Shown: one piece after another, positions 40,478 through 49,405 of the stretch
How the letters are laid out: each line of letters starts with the position of its first letter
Numbering within the stretch: position 1 is the stretch's first letter
NCBI RefSeq assembly: GCF_021442325.1
Contig: NZ_CP087879.1
Span: forward strand, 2,728,001-2,792,000
Direction of reading: 5' to 3'
DNA from: Agromyces marinus
GTDB taxonomy: Bacteria > Actinomycetota > Actinomycetes > Actinomycetales > Microbacteriaceae
DNA: 64,000 nt
Made by a program: the position numbers and the translations under genes
The notes under the pieces: model-generated
Database searches by the model: none
What the model was told of the DNA's origin: nothing
Seen by the model: only the letters and a program-made list of their open reading frames with translations

Positions 40478-43423
40478 ATGATCATCTCGCTCGTGGCCTT
40501 CGCCGCCGTGGCCCTGGTCACGCCGCTCCTCGTGAGATTCCTCGGTCGGCACGTGTTCCCGGTCATCGCGATCGTGCCGACGGCCGTGTTCGCCTGGCTG
40601 CTCACGCTCGTGCCCGCGGTCTCCGGCGGCGAGATCATCACCGAGCGCGTCGAATGGATCCCGACCCTCGGCATCGCCCTGTCGTTCCGGCTCGACGCGC
40701 TCTCGCTGCTGCTCGCCCTCATCGTGACGGGCGTCGGCGCGCTCGTGCTGCTGTACTGCACGTGGTACTTCCGCGACGACGAGCCGTCGCTCGACCGCTT
40801 CGCAGCCCTGCTCCTCGCGTTCGCGGGCGTCATGCTGGGTCTGGTCGCCTCCGACGACGTGTTCGTGATGTTCACGTTCTGGGAGGCCACGAGCGTGCTC
40901 TCCTACCTGCTGATCGGGCACGCAGCCAGCAGGCGCGAGGCCCGCGGCGCGGCGCTGCAGGCCCTCACGGTCACCACGTTCGGCGGGCTCGCGATGCTCG
41001 TCGGCCTGGTCGCCCTCACGGTCGCGGGCGGGACGACCTCGCTGAGCGAACTCGTGTCGCGACCGGTGACGGGCACGGTCGCCGAGGTCGCGGTCGCACT
41101 CGTGCTGGTCGGCGCGGTGTCCAAGAGCGCGCTCGTGCCCTTCCACTTCTGGCTGCCCGCGGCGATGGCCGCGCCGACGCCGGTCTCGGCGTACCTGCAC
41201 GCGGCCGCGATGGTCAAGGCCGGCGTGTACCTCGTTGCGCTGCTCGCCCCCGGGTACGCGAGTCTCGCGGTGTGGCATCCGATGGTCATCGGGATCGGCG
41301 GCCTGACGATGCTGGTGGGCGGATGGCGCGCGCTCCGCCAGACCGACCTGAAGCTGGTGCTCGCCTACGGCACGGTGAGCCAGCTCGGGTTCCTGATCCT
41401 CGTCGTGGGGCAGGGCACGCGCGACGCCGCACTCGCGGGCGTCGCGATGCTGCTCGCGCACGCACTGTTCAAGGCCGCACTCTTCCTCACGGTCGGCATC
41501 GTCGACCATGCGGCGGGCACGCGCGACAAGCGCAGGCTCTCGGGACTCTGGCGACGGATGCCGTGGCTCGCCGGGTTCGCGACCCTCGCCGCGGCGTCGA
41601 TGGCCGGCCTGCCGCCGATGTTCGGCTTCGTCGCGAAGGAGGCGGTGTTCACCGCCCAGCTCGAGGCCGGTGCCGCGGGATCGCCGTGGGCGTGGGTCGG
41701 GCTCGGCGCGGCGGCCGTCGGGTCCGTCCTCACCTTCGCGTACAGCGCGAGGTTCGTGCTCGGCGCGTTCGGCACGCGCCGCGGAGCCGAACCGACGCCG
41801 GTGCGGCCCCAGCCCGCGCTCATGTCCTTCGCGCCCGGCCTGCTCGCGGTCGCATCGCTCGTGCTCGCGTTCACGACCGTCGCGATCGAGCCCCTGCTCG
41901 ATGCGTACGCGGCGCTGCTTCCCGGCCCGGCCGACTACCACCTGGCGCTCTGGCACGGGTTCGAGCCCGCGCTCGCGATCTCCGCGGTCGTCGTGGCGCT
42001 CGGTGCGCTGCTCGTCTGGCAGCGCGACCCCGTCGCGCGGTTCCAGGCCGCGGTGCCCGACACCGTCGATGCGGGCCGCGGCTACCTGCACATCGTCAGC
42101 GCGGTCGATCGCGGCGCCGCGAGGCTCACGACGTTCATCCAGTCGCGCGGGCTGCCCGGGTACCTGGCCGTGATCGTCGCCGTGTTCGTCCTCGGTCTCG
42201 GCGGTGCGGCCGCAGTCAACGGCACGTGGCCGGACGGCATCCGACTCGCCGACGACGCGGCGCAGCCGGTCATCGGGCTCGTGATGATCCTCGCGGCCTC
42301 GGCCGCGGTCGTGGTCCGTCAGCGCCTGACCGCGGTGCTGCTCGTCGGCGCCACCGGCTACGGCATGATGATGCTCTTCGGCACCGCAGGCGCCCCCGAC
42401 CTGGCCCTCACGCAGGCACTCGTCGAGACCATCACGATCGTCGTGATCGTGCTCGTGCTGCGCCGGCTGCCCAAGCGGATCACCGAACGTCGCGCGGTCG
42501 TGCGCGCGCCGGTGCGCATCGCGATCGGGGCGCTCGCGGGAATCGTGATGGCCGTCGTCGGCGTCGTCGCGCTCGGTGCCCGAACGCAGCCGTCCGTCTC
42601 CGAGGGCCTTCCGCCGCTCGCAGAGGAGGCGCACGCGAAGAACCTCGTCAACGCGCTCCTGGTCGACATCCGCGCGTGGGACACGCTGGGCGAGATCTCG
42701 GTGCTCGTCGCGGTCGCGACCGGCGTGGCGAGCCTCATCTTCGTGTCGGGGCGCATGGGCGGCGCGCCCAGGCTCGACGCGCCCAGGCGGCGCAGCCGCC
42801 TGCGCCCGGTCCCCGAGCAGGCCGACAGCATGCGCGCGCCGCGCCGCCGGCTCGCCGACCGGCCCGATGAGACGGATGCCGCGGCGGAGGCGGCCTCGAC
42901 CAGGCAGACGTGGCTGCTCGCCGGGCGCACGCTGTCGCCGCGCAACCGGTCGATCCTCGTCGAGGTACTGGTCCGCCTGCTGTTCCACCCGGCGATCGTC
43001 GTGTCGGTGTACCTGCTCTTCGTCGGGCACAACGCGCCGGGCGGCGGATTCGCCGGCGGGCTCGTCGCGGGGCTCGCGCTCGTGGCGCGCTACCTCGCGG
43101 GCGGCAGGTACGAACTCGGGGAGGCGGCGCCCGTCGACGCGGGGATGCTGCTCGGCACGGGCCTGTTCGTGGCAGCCGGCACCGCGGCATCCGCTCTGGT
43201 CTTCGGCCTGGCCGTCTTCGAGTCGACCTGGTTCGAATTCGACGTCCCCGTGCTCGGAACCCTCTCGATCGGCACGTCCACGCTGTTCGACATCGGCGTG
43301 TACCTCGTCGTCGTGGGGCTCGTGCTCGACATCCTGCGCACGCTCGGCGCCGAGATCGACCGGCAGATCGACGAGGCCGGACCGGACGCCGTGCCCGCGG
43401 ACCCCGCGGAGGCGACCCGATGA
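40478..43423 (+). CDS. mrpA: Na+/H+ antiporter Mrp subunit A fused to B
   Basis: 981 residues, about 20 hydrophobic helices. The N-terminal part is a complex-I ND5-like proton channel (DDVFVMFTFWEATSVLSYLL, LVPFHFWLPAAMAAPTPVSA, LAYGTVSQLGFLILVVGQG). From about residue 825 the C-terminal part is an MrpB domain (NAPGGGFAGGLVAGLALVAR), and no separate mrpB gene follows, so A and B are one protein. The Mrp complex uses the proton gradient to expel Na+ and regulates pH. GAGGGGAGC precedes the ATG, and TAGACT at 40442-40447 may be its -10 box. It is first of six overlapping genes. Confidence 0.95.
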   Translation: MIISLVAFAAVALVTPLLVRFLGRHVFPVIAIVPTAVFAWLLTLVPAVSGGEIITERVEWIPTLGIALSFRLDALSLLLALIVTGVGALVLLYCTWYFRDDEPSLDRFAALLLAFAGVMLGLVASDDVFVMFTFWEATSVLSYLLIGHAASRREARGAALQALTVTTFGGLAMLVGLVALTVAGGTTSLSELVSRPVTGTVAEVAVALVLVGAVSKSALVPFHFWLPAAMAAPTPVSAYLHAAAMVKAGVYLVALLAPGYASLAVWHPMVIGIGGLTMLVGGWRALRQTDLKLVLAYGTVSQLGFLILVVGQGTRDAALAGVAMLLAHALFKAALFLTVGIVDHAAGTRDKRRLSGLWRRMPWLAGFATLAAASMAGLPPMFGFVAKEAVFTAQLEAGAAGSPWAWVGLGAAAVGSVLTFAYSARFVLGAFGTRRGAEPTPVRPQPALMSFAPGLLAVASLVLAFTTVAIEPLLDAYAALLPGPADYHLALWHGFEPALAISAVVVALGALLVWQRDPVARFQAAVPDTVDAGRGYLHIVSAVDRGAARLTTFIQSRGLPGYLAVIVAVFVLGLGGAAAVNGTWPDGIRLADDAAQPVIGLVMILAASAAVVVRQRLTAVLLVGATGYGMMMLFGTAGAPDLALTQALVETITIVVIVLVLRRLPKRITERRAVVRAPVRIAIGALAGIVMAVVGVVALGARTQPSVSEGLPPLAEEAHAKNLVNALLVDIRAWDTLGEISVLVAVATGVASLIFVSGRMGGAPRLDAPRRRSRLRPVPEQADSMRAPRRRLADRPDETDAAAEAASTRQTWLLAGRTLSPRNRSILVEVLVRLLFHPAIVVSVYLLFVGHNAPGGGFAGGLVAGLALVARYLAGGRYELGEAAPVDAGMLLGTGLFVAAGTAASALVFGLAVFESTWFEFDVPVLGTLSIGTSTLFDIGVYLVVVGLVLDILRTLGAEIDRQIDEAGPDAVPADPAEATR

Positions 43424-43872
43424 CCGCATCGCTGACCCTCGTCGTCGTCGCAGCCGTGCTGTTCGGCACCGGCCTCACCGTGATGCTCGAACGCAGCCTC
43501 ACGCGCGTGCTCATCGGGTTCCTGCTCGTGGGCAACGGCGTCAACCTGTTCCTGTTCGCGATGGGCGGCGCACCGGGCCTCGCACCCATCCTCGGCACGG
43601 GCGACCCGGCCGAATTCTCCGATCCGCTCCCCCAGGCGTTCGTGCTGACCGCGATCGTGATCAACCTCGGCATCACCGCGTTCATGCTCGCCCTCATCTA
43701 CCGCAGCTGGTGGCTCGCGCAACTCGGCGAGACCGGCGACCTGATCGGCGACGAGGAGGAGATCGTCGAGGACGCCGAGGAGACCGCGGACCTCTACCGC
43801 AGCTCCGAGGCGGACGACCTGGCGGTCCAGGAAGTGCTCGACGCGAGCGACGAGGAGCGTGATCGCCCGTGA
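43420..43872 (+). CDS. mrpC: Mrp antiporter subunit C
   Basis: 150 residues, starting with an ATG that overlaps the mrpA stop (ATGA). Three helices and the motif LIGFLLVGNGVNLFLFAMGG match MrpC/NuoK proteins; ALPQAFVLTAIVINLGITAF-like sequence follows (QAFVLTAIVINLG). A 40-residue acidic tail (GDLIGDEEEIVEDAEETADL) extends it beyond the usual length of about 115 residues, probably in the cytoplasm. It is part of the mrp complex. Confidence 0.94.
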   Translation: MTASLTLVVVAAVLFGTGLTVMLERSLTRVLIGFLLVGNGVNLFLFAMGGAPGLAPILGTGDPAEFSDPLPQAFVLTAIVINLGITAFMLALIYRSWWLAQLGETGDLIGDEEEIVEDAEETADLYRSSEADDLAVQEVLDASDEERDRP

Positions 43873-45488
43873 CCGACGCGCTCGTGCCCCTGATGGTGCT
43901 GCTGCCGCTGCTCGGCGCCGCGACCGCGCTCATGCTCGGCCGCCGGACGCGCGCGCAGATGGCAGTGAGCACGCTCGTGCTGGCCGCCGTCGCGGCGATC
44001 GCCGCCGTGCTGCTCGCCGAGGTCGACGCGGTGGGTGCGGGCATCGCGGTCTCGGTCGGCGCGTGGCCGCCGCCGTACGGCATCGTGCTCGTCGTCGACC
44101 GGCTCGCCGCCATCATGATCATCATCTCGGCGCTCATGCTGCTCGGCGTCCTCGTCTACGCCGTGGGCCAGGGCATCGCCGACCAGCACCGCGAGACGCC
44201 GGTGTCGATCTTCCACCCGACCTACCTGATCCTGTCGGCGGGCGTCTTCAACGCCTTCATCGCGGGCGACCTCTTCAACCTGTACGTCGGGTTCGAGATC
44301 CTGCTCTCGGCGAGCTACGTGCTGCTCACGCTCGGCGGAACGGGCGAGCGCATCCGGGCCGGCGTGACGTACATCATCGTGAGCCTCGTGTCGTCGCTGT
44401 TCTTCCTCAGTGCGATCGCGCTCGTCTACGGCGCGACGGGCACCGCGAACATCGCCCAGCTCTCGGTGCGCATCGCCGAGCTGCCGCAGGACGTGCAGCT
44501 CATCCTGCACCTGCTGCTGCTCATCGCGTTCGGCATCAAGGCCGCGGTCTTCCCGCTCTCGTTCTGGCTGCCCGACTCGTACCCGACCGCGCCCGCACCG
44601 GTCACGGCGGTGTTCGCCGGCCTGCTCACCAAGGTCGGCGTCTACGCGATCATCCGCACCGAGACGGTGCTCTTCCCCGAGTCCGACCTGTCGACGCTGT
44701 TCCTCGTCATCGGCGGGCTCACGCTCGCGGTGGGCATCCTGGGCGCGCTCACGCAGGCCGATATCAAGCGCCTGCTGTCGTTCACGCTCGTGAGCCACAT
44801 CGGCTACATGATCTTCGGCATCGGGCTCGCGAGCGTCGCGGGACTCGCTTCGACGATCTACTACGTCATCCACCACATCAGCGTGCAGACGACGCTCTTC
44901 CTCACGACCGGCCTCATCGAACGCTTCGGCGGTGCGACCTCGATCACGCGCCTCGGCGGCCTGCGCCGTGCGTCGCCGCTGCTCGCGGTGCTGTTCTTCG
45001 TGCCGGCGATGAACCTCGGCGGCATCCCGCCGTTCTCCGGGTTCCTCGGCAAGGTGGGCCTGTTCACCTCGGGAGCGGATGCCGCGGGCGGCGGCGCCAC
45101 GGCGGCCGAGACCCTCGGCACGTCCTCGCCCGGGCCGGCGTGGCTGATCTGGGCCGTGATCGGGATCGGCGCCGCGACCTCGCTCGTGACGCTGTACGCC
45201 CTCACGCGGTTCTGGAACCTCGCCTTCTGGCGCCCGAAGTCAGAGCTCGAGGGGTACCGTTCGCGCATGATCGAGTCGGTCCAGGAGGCGCCGGCTGGTG
45301 CGACCGTCGTCGCGACGAAGTCGACGCCCGTGCTGATGCTCGCGGCGACGGTCGCGCTGGTCGCGCTGACGCTGGCGCTGACGGTCTTCGCCGGTCCGCT
45401 GTTCGAGCTGTCGAGTCGCGCGGCCGAGAACCTGCGCGATGCGAGCGTGTACGTCTCGCTCGTCTTCCCGGGGGGTGGTGCCTCGTGA
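43869..45488 (+). CDS. mrpD: Mrp antiporter subunit D
   Basis: 539 residues with a GTG start overlapping mrpC by GTGA. It is a 14-helix ND2/ND4-like proton-channel subunit: GDLFNLYVGFEILLSASYVL, FGIKAAVFPLSFWLPDSYPT with the conserved lysine, TQADIKRLLSFTLVSHIGYM, and FFVPAMNLGGIPPFSGFLGK. Together with MrpA it forms the ion-translocating part of the complex. It overlaps mrpE by GTGA. Confidence 0.95.
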   Translation: MTDALVPLMVLLPLLGAATALMLGRRTRAQMAVSTLVLAAVAAIAAVLLAEVDAVGAGIAVSVGAWPPPYGIVLVVDRLAAIMIIISALMLLGVLVYAVGQGIADQHRETPVSIFHPTYLILSAGVFNAFIAGDLFNLYVGFEILLSASYVLLTLGGTGERIRAGVTYIIVSLVSSLFFLSAIALVYGATGTANIAQLSVRIAELPQDVQLILHLLLLIAFGIKAAVFPLSFWLPDSYPTAPAPVTAVFAGLLTKVGVYAIIRTETVLFPESDLSTLFLVIGGLTLAVGILGALTQADIKRLLSFTLVSHIGYMIFGIGLASVAGLASTIYYVIHHISVQTTLFLTTGLIERFGGATSITRLGGLRRASPLLAVLFFVPAMNLGGIPPFSGFLGKVGLFTSGADAAGGGATAAETLGTSSPGPAWLIWAVIGIGAATSLVTLYALTRFWNLAFWRPKSELEGYRSRMIESVQEAPAGATVVATKSTPVLMLAATVALVALTLALTVFAGPLFELSSRAAENLRDASVYVSLVFPGGGAS

Positions 45489-46171
45489 CGGATGCCGCGG
45501 ACCCTCGCCGCGCCGATGCCTCGCCGCCGCCGGACCCGGCGGACCCGTCGGTCCCCGAGCTCACGCGCTGGCAGGCGGTGTGGCGGCAACTGCCGCTGCT
45601 CGCCGGCCTGATCGCGCTGTGGCTGTTCCTGTGGGATCACGTCGACGTGCTCACGATCACGACGGGCGTCATCCTCGCGATCGCCGTGACCCGCACGTTC
45701 TACCTGCCGCCGGTGCTCCTGAGCGGGCGATTCGACCCGTGGCGCGGGCTGCTGCTCGGGCTCCGGATGATGTTCGACGTGGCCGTGGCATCCGTTCAGG
45801 TCTCGCTTCGCGCCGTGCAGCCGGGCTGGCAGCCGACCAACGCGATCATCGCGGTGCAGCTGCTCACGCGGTCGGACCTCGTGACGACCCTGACGGCCGA
45901 GGCGATCACGGTGGTCCCGGGCACGCTCGTCGTCGACATCGACCGCGAGCGCGGACTGCTCTACCTGCACGCGCTGGGCACGCGCACCGAGTCGGACCTC
46001 GATCGGGTTCGCCGGGAGGTGCTCGGAACCGAGGAGCGCATCGTGCTCGCCATCGGGACCCGCGAGCAGGCGGCCGCGGTGCGCGAGGCGCGCCGACGGC
46101 GGCGGCTCACCCGCACGGATCCGACGACGCCCGAAGCCGTCGAACTCGAGGCCCGCGAGGAGGAACGATGA
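45485..46171 (+). CDS. mrpE: Mrp antiporter subunit E
   Basis: 228 residues, GTG start overlapping mrpD. A polar, Pro/Asp-rich N-terminus is followed by two or three hydrophobic helices and a cytoplasmic ferredoxin-like domain; LLTRSDLVTTLTAEAITVVP and GTLVVDIDRERGLLYLHAL are the MrpE signature. It is required for assembly of the antiporter in characterised systems. The C-terminus is long and charged. Confidence 0.93.
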   Translation: MTDAADPRRADASPPPDPADPSVPELTRWQAVWRQLPLLAGLIALWLFLWDHVDVLTITTGVILAIAVTRTFYLPPVLLSGRFDPWRGLLLGLRMMFDVAVASVQVSLRAVQPGWQPTNAIIAVQLLTRSDLVTTLTAEAITVVPGTLVVDIDRERGLLYLHALGTRTESDLDRVRREVLGTEERIVLAIGTREQAAAVREARRRRRLTRTDPTTPEAVELEAREEER

Positions 46172-46449
46172 GCATGCTCCAGGTCCTCGGCCTCGTCGCG
46201 GGCGTGATGTTCGGCATCGGCGCGATCGCCGCGATCGTGCGGATCGTGCGAGGCCCGACGATGCTCGACCGCGCACTCGCGACCGACGTGGTGCTGGCGA
46301 TCGCGATGTGCGCCCTCGCGGCCGAGATGGCGATCAACCGCCACACCGACACGCTCGTGGTGCTGCTCGTGCTCGCGCTGTTCGCGATCGTCGGCTCGAT
46401 CGCGATCGCGCGGTTCATCGGGAAGGAGGACGAGCATGGACGTCGGTGA
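46168..46449 (+). CDS. mrpF: Mrp antiporter subunit F
   Basis: 93 residues, overlapping mrpE by ATGA. Three helices and RIVRGPTMLDRALATDVVLA, the MrpF signature, with HTDTLVVLLVLALFAIVGSI following. Overlaps the start of mrpG by 14 bases. Confidence 0.94.
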   Translation: MSMLQVLGLVAGVMFGIGAIAAIVRIVRGPTMLDRALATDVVLAIAMCALAAEMAINRHTDTLVVLLVLALFAIVGSIAIARFIGKEDEHGRR

Positions 46450-46774
46450 GCTCCTGGTCGGCGCGCTGATCCTGCTGAGCGGGTTCTTGTCGATGGCCGC
46501 GGGCATCGGCGCGCTGCGCTTCCCCGACGTGCTGAGCCGGCTGCACGCGGCGACCAAGCCGCAGGTGCTCGGCCTCGCGGTCGTGCTGCTGTCGATCGTG
46601 CTGCGCGTGCCGAGCTGGGGCGTGGTGTCGACGATCGTGCTCATCATGACGTTCCAGCTGCTGACCCAGCCGATGACCGCGCACATGCTCGGGCGCGCGT
46701 CGTACCGCTCGGACTCGCTGCGGCGCGACCTCCTGATCCGCGACGACCTCGGTCGCGACGTCGACGAGCGCTGA
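46436..46774 (+). CDS. mrpG: Mrp antiporter subunit G
   Basis: 112 residues. LIGAL-type start, three helices, and the signature IGALRFPDVLSRLHAATKPQ of MrpG. It starts inside the end of mrpF (14-bp overlap) and is the last gene of the operon; it is convergent with the PaaG-like gene ten bases on. Confidence 0.94.
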   Translation: MDVGELLVGALILLSGFLSMAAGIGALRFPDVLSRLHAATKPQVLGLAVVLLSIVLRVPSWGVVSTIVLIMTFQLLTQPMTAHMLGRASYRSDSLRRDLLIRDDLGRDVDER

Positions 46775-46784
46775 CTCGCCGCTG

Positions 46785-47558
46785 CTACGCCCGCCCCGTG
46801 AACTCGGGCGCGCGCTTGGCCTGGAACGCGGCGAACCCCTCGCGGTAGTCGTCGGTGTCGCAGAGCGCCGCCTGCGCCCGGTTCTCCTCGGCCATCGAGT
46901 CCCACAGCCCGAGGCGTTCATCGCGCAACGACGCCACGAGCCGCTTCGATGCGACGAAGGCCTGCGTCGGGCCGGATGCCGCGGTCCGAGCCGCGGCCCG
47001 CGCCGCGTCGAGCACGTCGTCGGCCGGGTGCACCTGCGAGAACAGCCCGGATGCGACGGCTTCGGCGCCGGTCATGAGCCGCCCGGTCACGATGAGGTCC
47101 ATGGTGCGGTGCGCGCCGAGCCGTTCGACGAACAGCGCGTGCCCGCCCGAGTCGAGCGTCGCACCGAGGTTCTTGAATGGCGAGCCGATCTTCGCGGTGT
47201 CGGCGACGTAGACGATGTCGCTCGCGATGAGCAGGCCGAGGCCCACCCCCAGGCACGCACCGTGGGCGACGGCGAACGTGGGAGCGGGCAGCTGCGACAT
47301 CCGCTTCAGGAGGGGCTCGACGAGGCCGCCGAGGTAGCCCTGCACGTCGTCCTCGAGCGGGTCGACGCCCGCGATGTCGCGGCCGGCGCAGAACGCGCGC
47401 CCTTCGCCGCGCAGCACGAGGGCGCGCACGCCCGCCGCCTCGGCCTCGTCGTACGCCGCGCCGAGCTCGGCGAGCGCCGCCGGGTCGAGCGCGTTGAGCT
47501 TCTCCGGTGCGTTCAGCACGACCTCGGCCACGCCGTCCGTGATCTCGATCTCGATCAT
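46785..47558 (-). CDS. Enoyl-CoA hydratase/isomerase, PaaG-like
   Basis: 257 residues from the ATG at 47558, with GAAGGAGCGAAG upstream. Crotonase-fold motifs: FCAGRDIAGVDP and AHGACLGVGLGLLIASDIVY form the oxyanion hole, and SPFKNLGATLDSGGHALFVE places an Asp in the D-S-G-G position that PaaG isomerases use. It sits at the end of the paa gene set, so conversion of ring-1,2-epoxyphenylacetyl-CoA to oxepin-CoA is its likely job. A strong hairpin lies between it and paaE, so it may be partly separated in expression. Confidence 0.82.
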   Translation of the reverse strand: MIEIEITDGVAEVVLNAPEKLNALDPAALAELGAAYDEAEAAGVRALVLRGEGRAFCAGRDIAGVDPLEDDVQGYLGGLVEPLLKRMSQLPAPTFAVAHGACLGVGLGLLIASDIVYVADTAKIGSPFKNLGATLDSGGHALFVERLGAHRTMDLIVTGRLMTGAEAVASGLFSQVHPADDVLDAARAAARTAASGPTQAFVASKRLVASLRDERLGLWDSMAEENRAQAALCDTDDYREGFAAFQAKRAPEFTGRA

Positions 47559-47586
47559 CCGCTTCGCTCCTTCTCTCCCTCTCCGT

Positions 47587-47654
47587 CGAGTGATGCCGCC
47601 CTCGCCGAGTGTCGCCGCTGCAGCACTATCACTCGGCGGGGGCGGTATCACTCG
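47587..47654. other. Nested inverted repeats between paaE and PaaG-like gene
   Basis: Outer arms 47587-47600 and 47641-47654 pair over 14 bp with a single G-T; inner arms GCCGAGTG (47604-47611) and CACTCGGC (47630-47637) pair perfectly. They also contain a direct repeat, TATCACTCGGCGG. The structure can act as a terminator or attenuator after paaE, or as a regulator-binding site for the PaaG-like gene. Confidence 0.65.
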
Positions 47655-47663
47655 GCGGAATGA

Positions 47664-48875
47664 TCACACGTCGTAGTCGACCACGACACGGTCGGAGGTC
47701 GGGTGCGACTGGCAGGTGAGCACGTACCCGCGCTCGAGCTCGTCGGGTTCGAGCGCGTAGTTCTCGGTCATGTTGACGCTGCCCTCGACGACGCGTGCAC
47801 GGCACGTGCCGCACACGCCGCCCGCGCACGCGAACGGCACGTCGCCGCGCACGCGCAGCGCCGCGTTCAGGATCGACTCGTTCGCGCTCACCGGGGACTC
47901 GACCGTGGCCGACAACCCGTCGAGCGTGAACTCGATCGCGACCGTCTGCTCACCGCGCTCGACGGAGACCGGGCGGCCGTGCCGAGGCTCGGTCGCGCGG
48001 TCCGCGTCGGTCGTGAACAGCTCGTAGCGAACCCGAGCGGATGCCACGCCGCGCGCCTCGAGCGTGTCACGTGCCAGCTGCACGAGCTCGAAGGGCCCGC
48101 ACAGGAACCACTCGTCGACCGTGGCGAGCGGGATCAGGCCGTCGAACATGCGCTCGAGCTTGTCGGCGTCGATGCGACCGGAGAGCAACGGCGCGGTGCG
48201 CTGCTCGCGCGAGAGCACGTGGTGCAGTGCGAGCCGGGCCGGGTAGCGGTCCTTGAGCTCGGCGAGCTCCTCGAGGAACATCACGTCGCGTGTCGACCGG
48301 TTCGTGTAGACGAGCGTGAACCGCGCGTCGTCGGAGCGTGCGAGCACGGTGTGCGCGAGCGCCATGAGCGGGGTGATGCCCGATCCCGCCGCGATGCCGA
48401 CCACGTGCTTGCCGTCGAGCGAGTCGAGCCCCGAGGTGAACGTGCCCTGCGGGCTCATCACGTCGATCACGTCGCCGGCGGCGAGCTCGCTGTTCGCCCA
48501 CGTCGAGAAGCGCCCGCCGAGGTCGCGCTTGATCGCGACCGAGACGCTGCCGCGCGCGGGCGGCCGGCAGATCGAGTACGACCGGCGCAGCTCGTGCCCG
48601 TCGAACCCGCGGCGAAGCGCGACGTACTGGCCGGGCAGGTACGTGTAGTCGTCGGCGAGCTCGTCGGGCACGGCGAACGTGACCTCGACCGAGTCGTCGG
48701 TCAGCGGGCGCACCTCGGCGACCTCGAGCGAGTGGAACCGGGCGCGCCGCCGCTTGGGCGGGGTGTCGCCGCCGACCGCGCTCGCGAGGAACGCGTCGGC
48801 GACCGCGGCATCCGTCTCGAGCGAGCCGGCACCGGCGGGCGGGGCTCCCGTGGAGCCCAGGTTGATCGCGGCCAT
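47664..48875 (-). CDS. paaE: Phenylacetyl-CoA epoxidase reductase PaaE
   Basis: 403 residues from the ATG at 48875, which touches the paaD stop (TGATG). FAD-binding RRSYSICRPPARGSVSVAIK, NAD-binding AAGSGITPLMALAHTVL, and a C-terminal plant-type [2Fe-2S] ferredoxin domain with CAGGVCGTCRARV and a final Cys in VLTCQSHP. PaaE passes electrons from NADPH to the PaaA di-iron centre of the epoxidase. The N-terminal 45 residues are an Ala-rich extension. Last gene of paaABCDE. Confidence 0.95.
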   Translation of the reverse strand: MAAINLGSTGAPPAGAGSLETDAAVADAFLASAVGGDTPPKRRRARFHSLEVAEVRPLTDDSVEVTFAVPDELADDYTYLPGQYVALRRGFDGHELRRSYSICRPPARGSVSVAIKRDLGGRFSTWANSELAAGDVIDVMSPQGTFTSGLDSLDGKHVVGIAAGSGITPLMALAHTVLARSDDARFTLVYTNRSTRDVMFLEELAELKDRYPARLALHHVLSREQRTAPLLSGRIDADKLERMFDGLIPLATVDEWFLCGPFELVQLARDTLEARGVASARVRYELFTTDADRATEPRHGRPVSVERGEQTVAIEFTLDGLSATVESPVSANESILNAALRVRGDVPFACAGGVCGTCRARVVEGSVNMTENYALEPDELERGYVLTCQSHPTSDRVVVDYDV

Positions 48876-49405
48876 CAGAGCACCTTGAAGGAGTCGAAGG
48901 GCTCGAGGCAGTCGCGGCACTCGAAGAGCGCCTTGCACGAGGTCGAGCCGAAGCGGGCGAGTTCGCGTGTGTTCAGCGAGCCGCATCGCGGGCACTTCAC
49001 CGCGAGCCGCACGCGGATCGGCCCGGCATCGCGGACGGGCGCGCTGCCGGACGGCGGCGCGATGCCGTAGGCGCGGAGCTTGTCGCGGCCGGCGTCGCTC
49101 ATCCAGTCGGTCGTCCACGCGGGCGCGAGCACCATGCGGACGTCGACCCGGTCGTAGCCGGCGTGCGTGAGCGCGAGCAGCACGTCGTCGCGCATGGCGT
49201 CCATCGCGGGGCAGCCGCTGTAGGTCGGGGTGAGTTCGACGTGCACGGCGCCGTCGTCGTCGACCGCGACCGAGCGCAGCACGCCGAGGTCTTCGATGGT
49301 CAGCACCGGCACCTCGGGGTCGGTCACGGTCGCCGCGACGTCCCACGCGGCGCGCGATGCAGCGTCGGCCGGCACGGGGCGCGCGACGGTCGCCGCCCGG
49401 GTCAC
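48875..49405 (-). CDS. paaD: Phenylacetyl-CoA epoxidase assembly protein PaaD
   Basis: 176 residues from a GTG at 49405 that overlaps the paaC stop by GTGA. The N-terminal part is a MIP18/SufT-like domain (DPEVPVLTIEDLGVLRSV and TPTYSGCPAMDAMRDDV), and the C-terminal part has the metal site VKCPRCGSLNT and FECRDCLEPF. PaaD is an Fe-S assembly or maturation factor for the epoxidase rather than a catalytic subunit. Confidence 0.94.
   Translation of the reverse strand: MTRAATVARPVPADAASRAAWDVAATVTDPEVPVLTIEDLGVLRSVAVDDDGAVHVELTPTYSGCPAMDAMRDDVLLALTHAGYDRVDVRMVLAPAWTTDWMSDAGRDKLRAYGIAPPSGSAPVRDAGPIRVRLAVKCPRCGSLNTRELARFGSTSCKALFECRDCLEPFDSFKVL

Noticed and set aside
38924-43429. Very long minus-strand frame of 1501 codons
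   Set aside because: It is the antisense of mrpA, the rhodanese and methyltransferase genes; composition is Arg/Gly/His-rich as expected for a GC-rich shadow.
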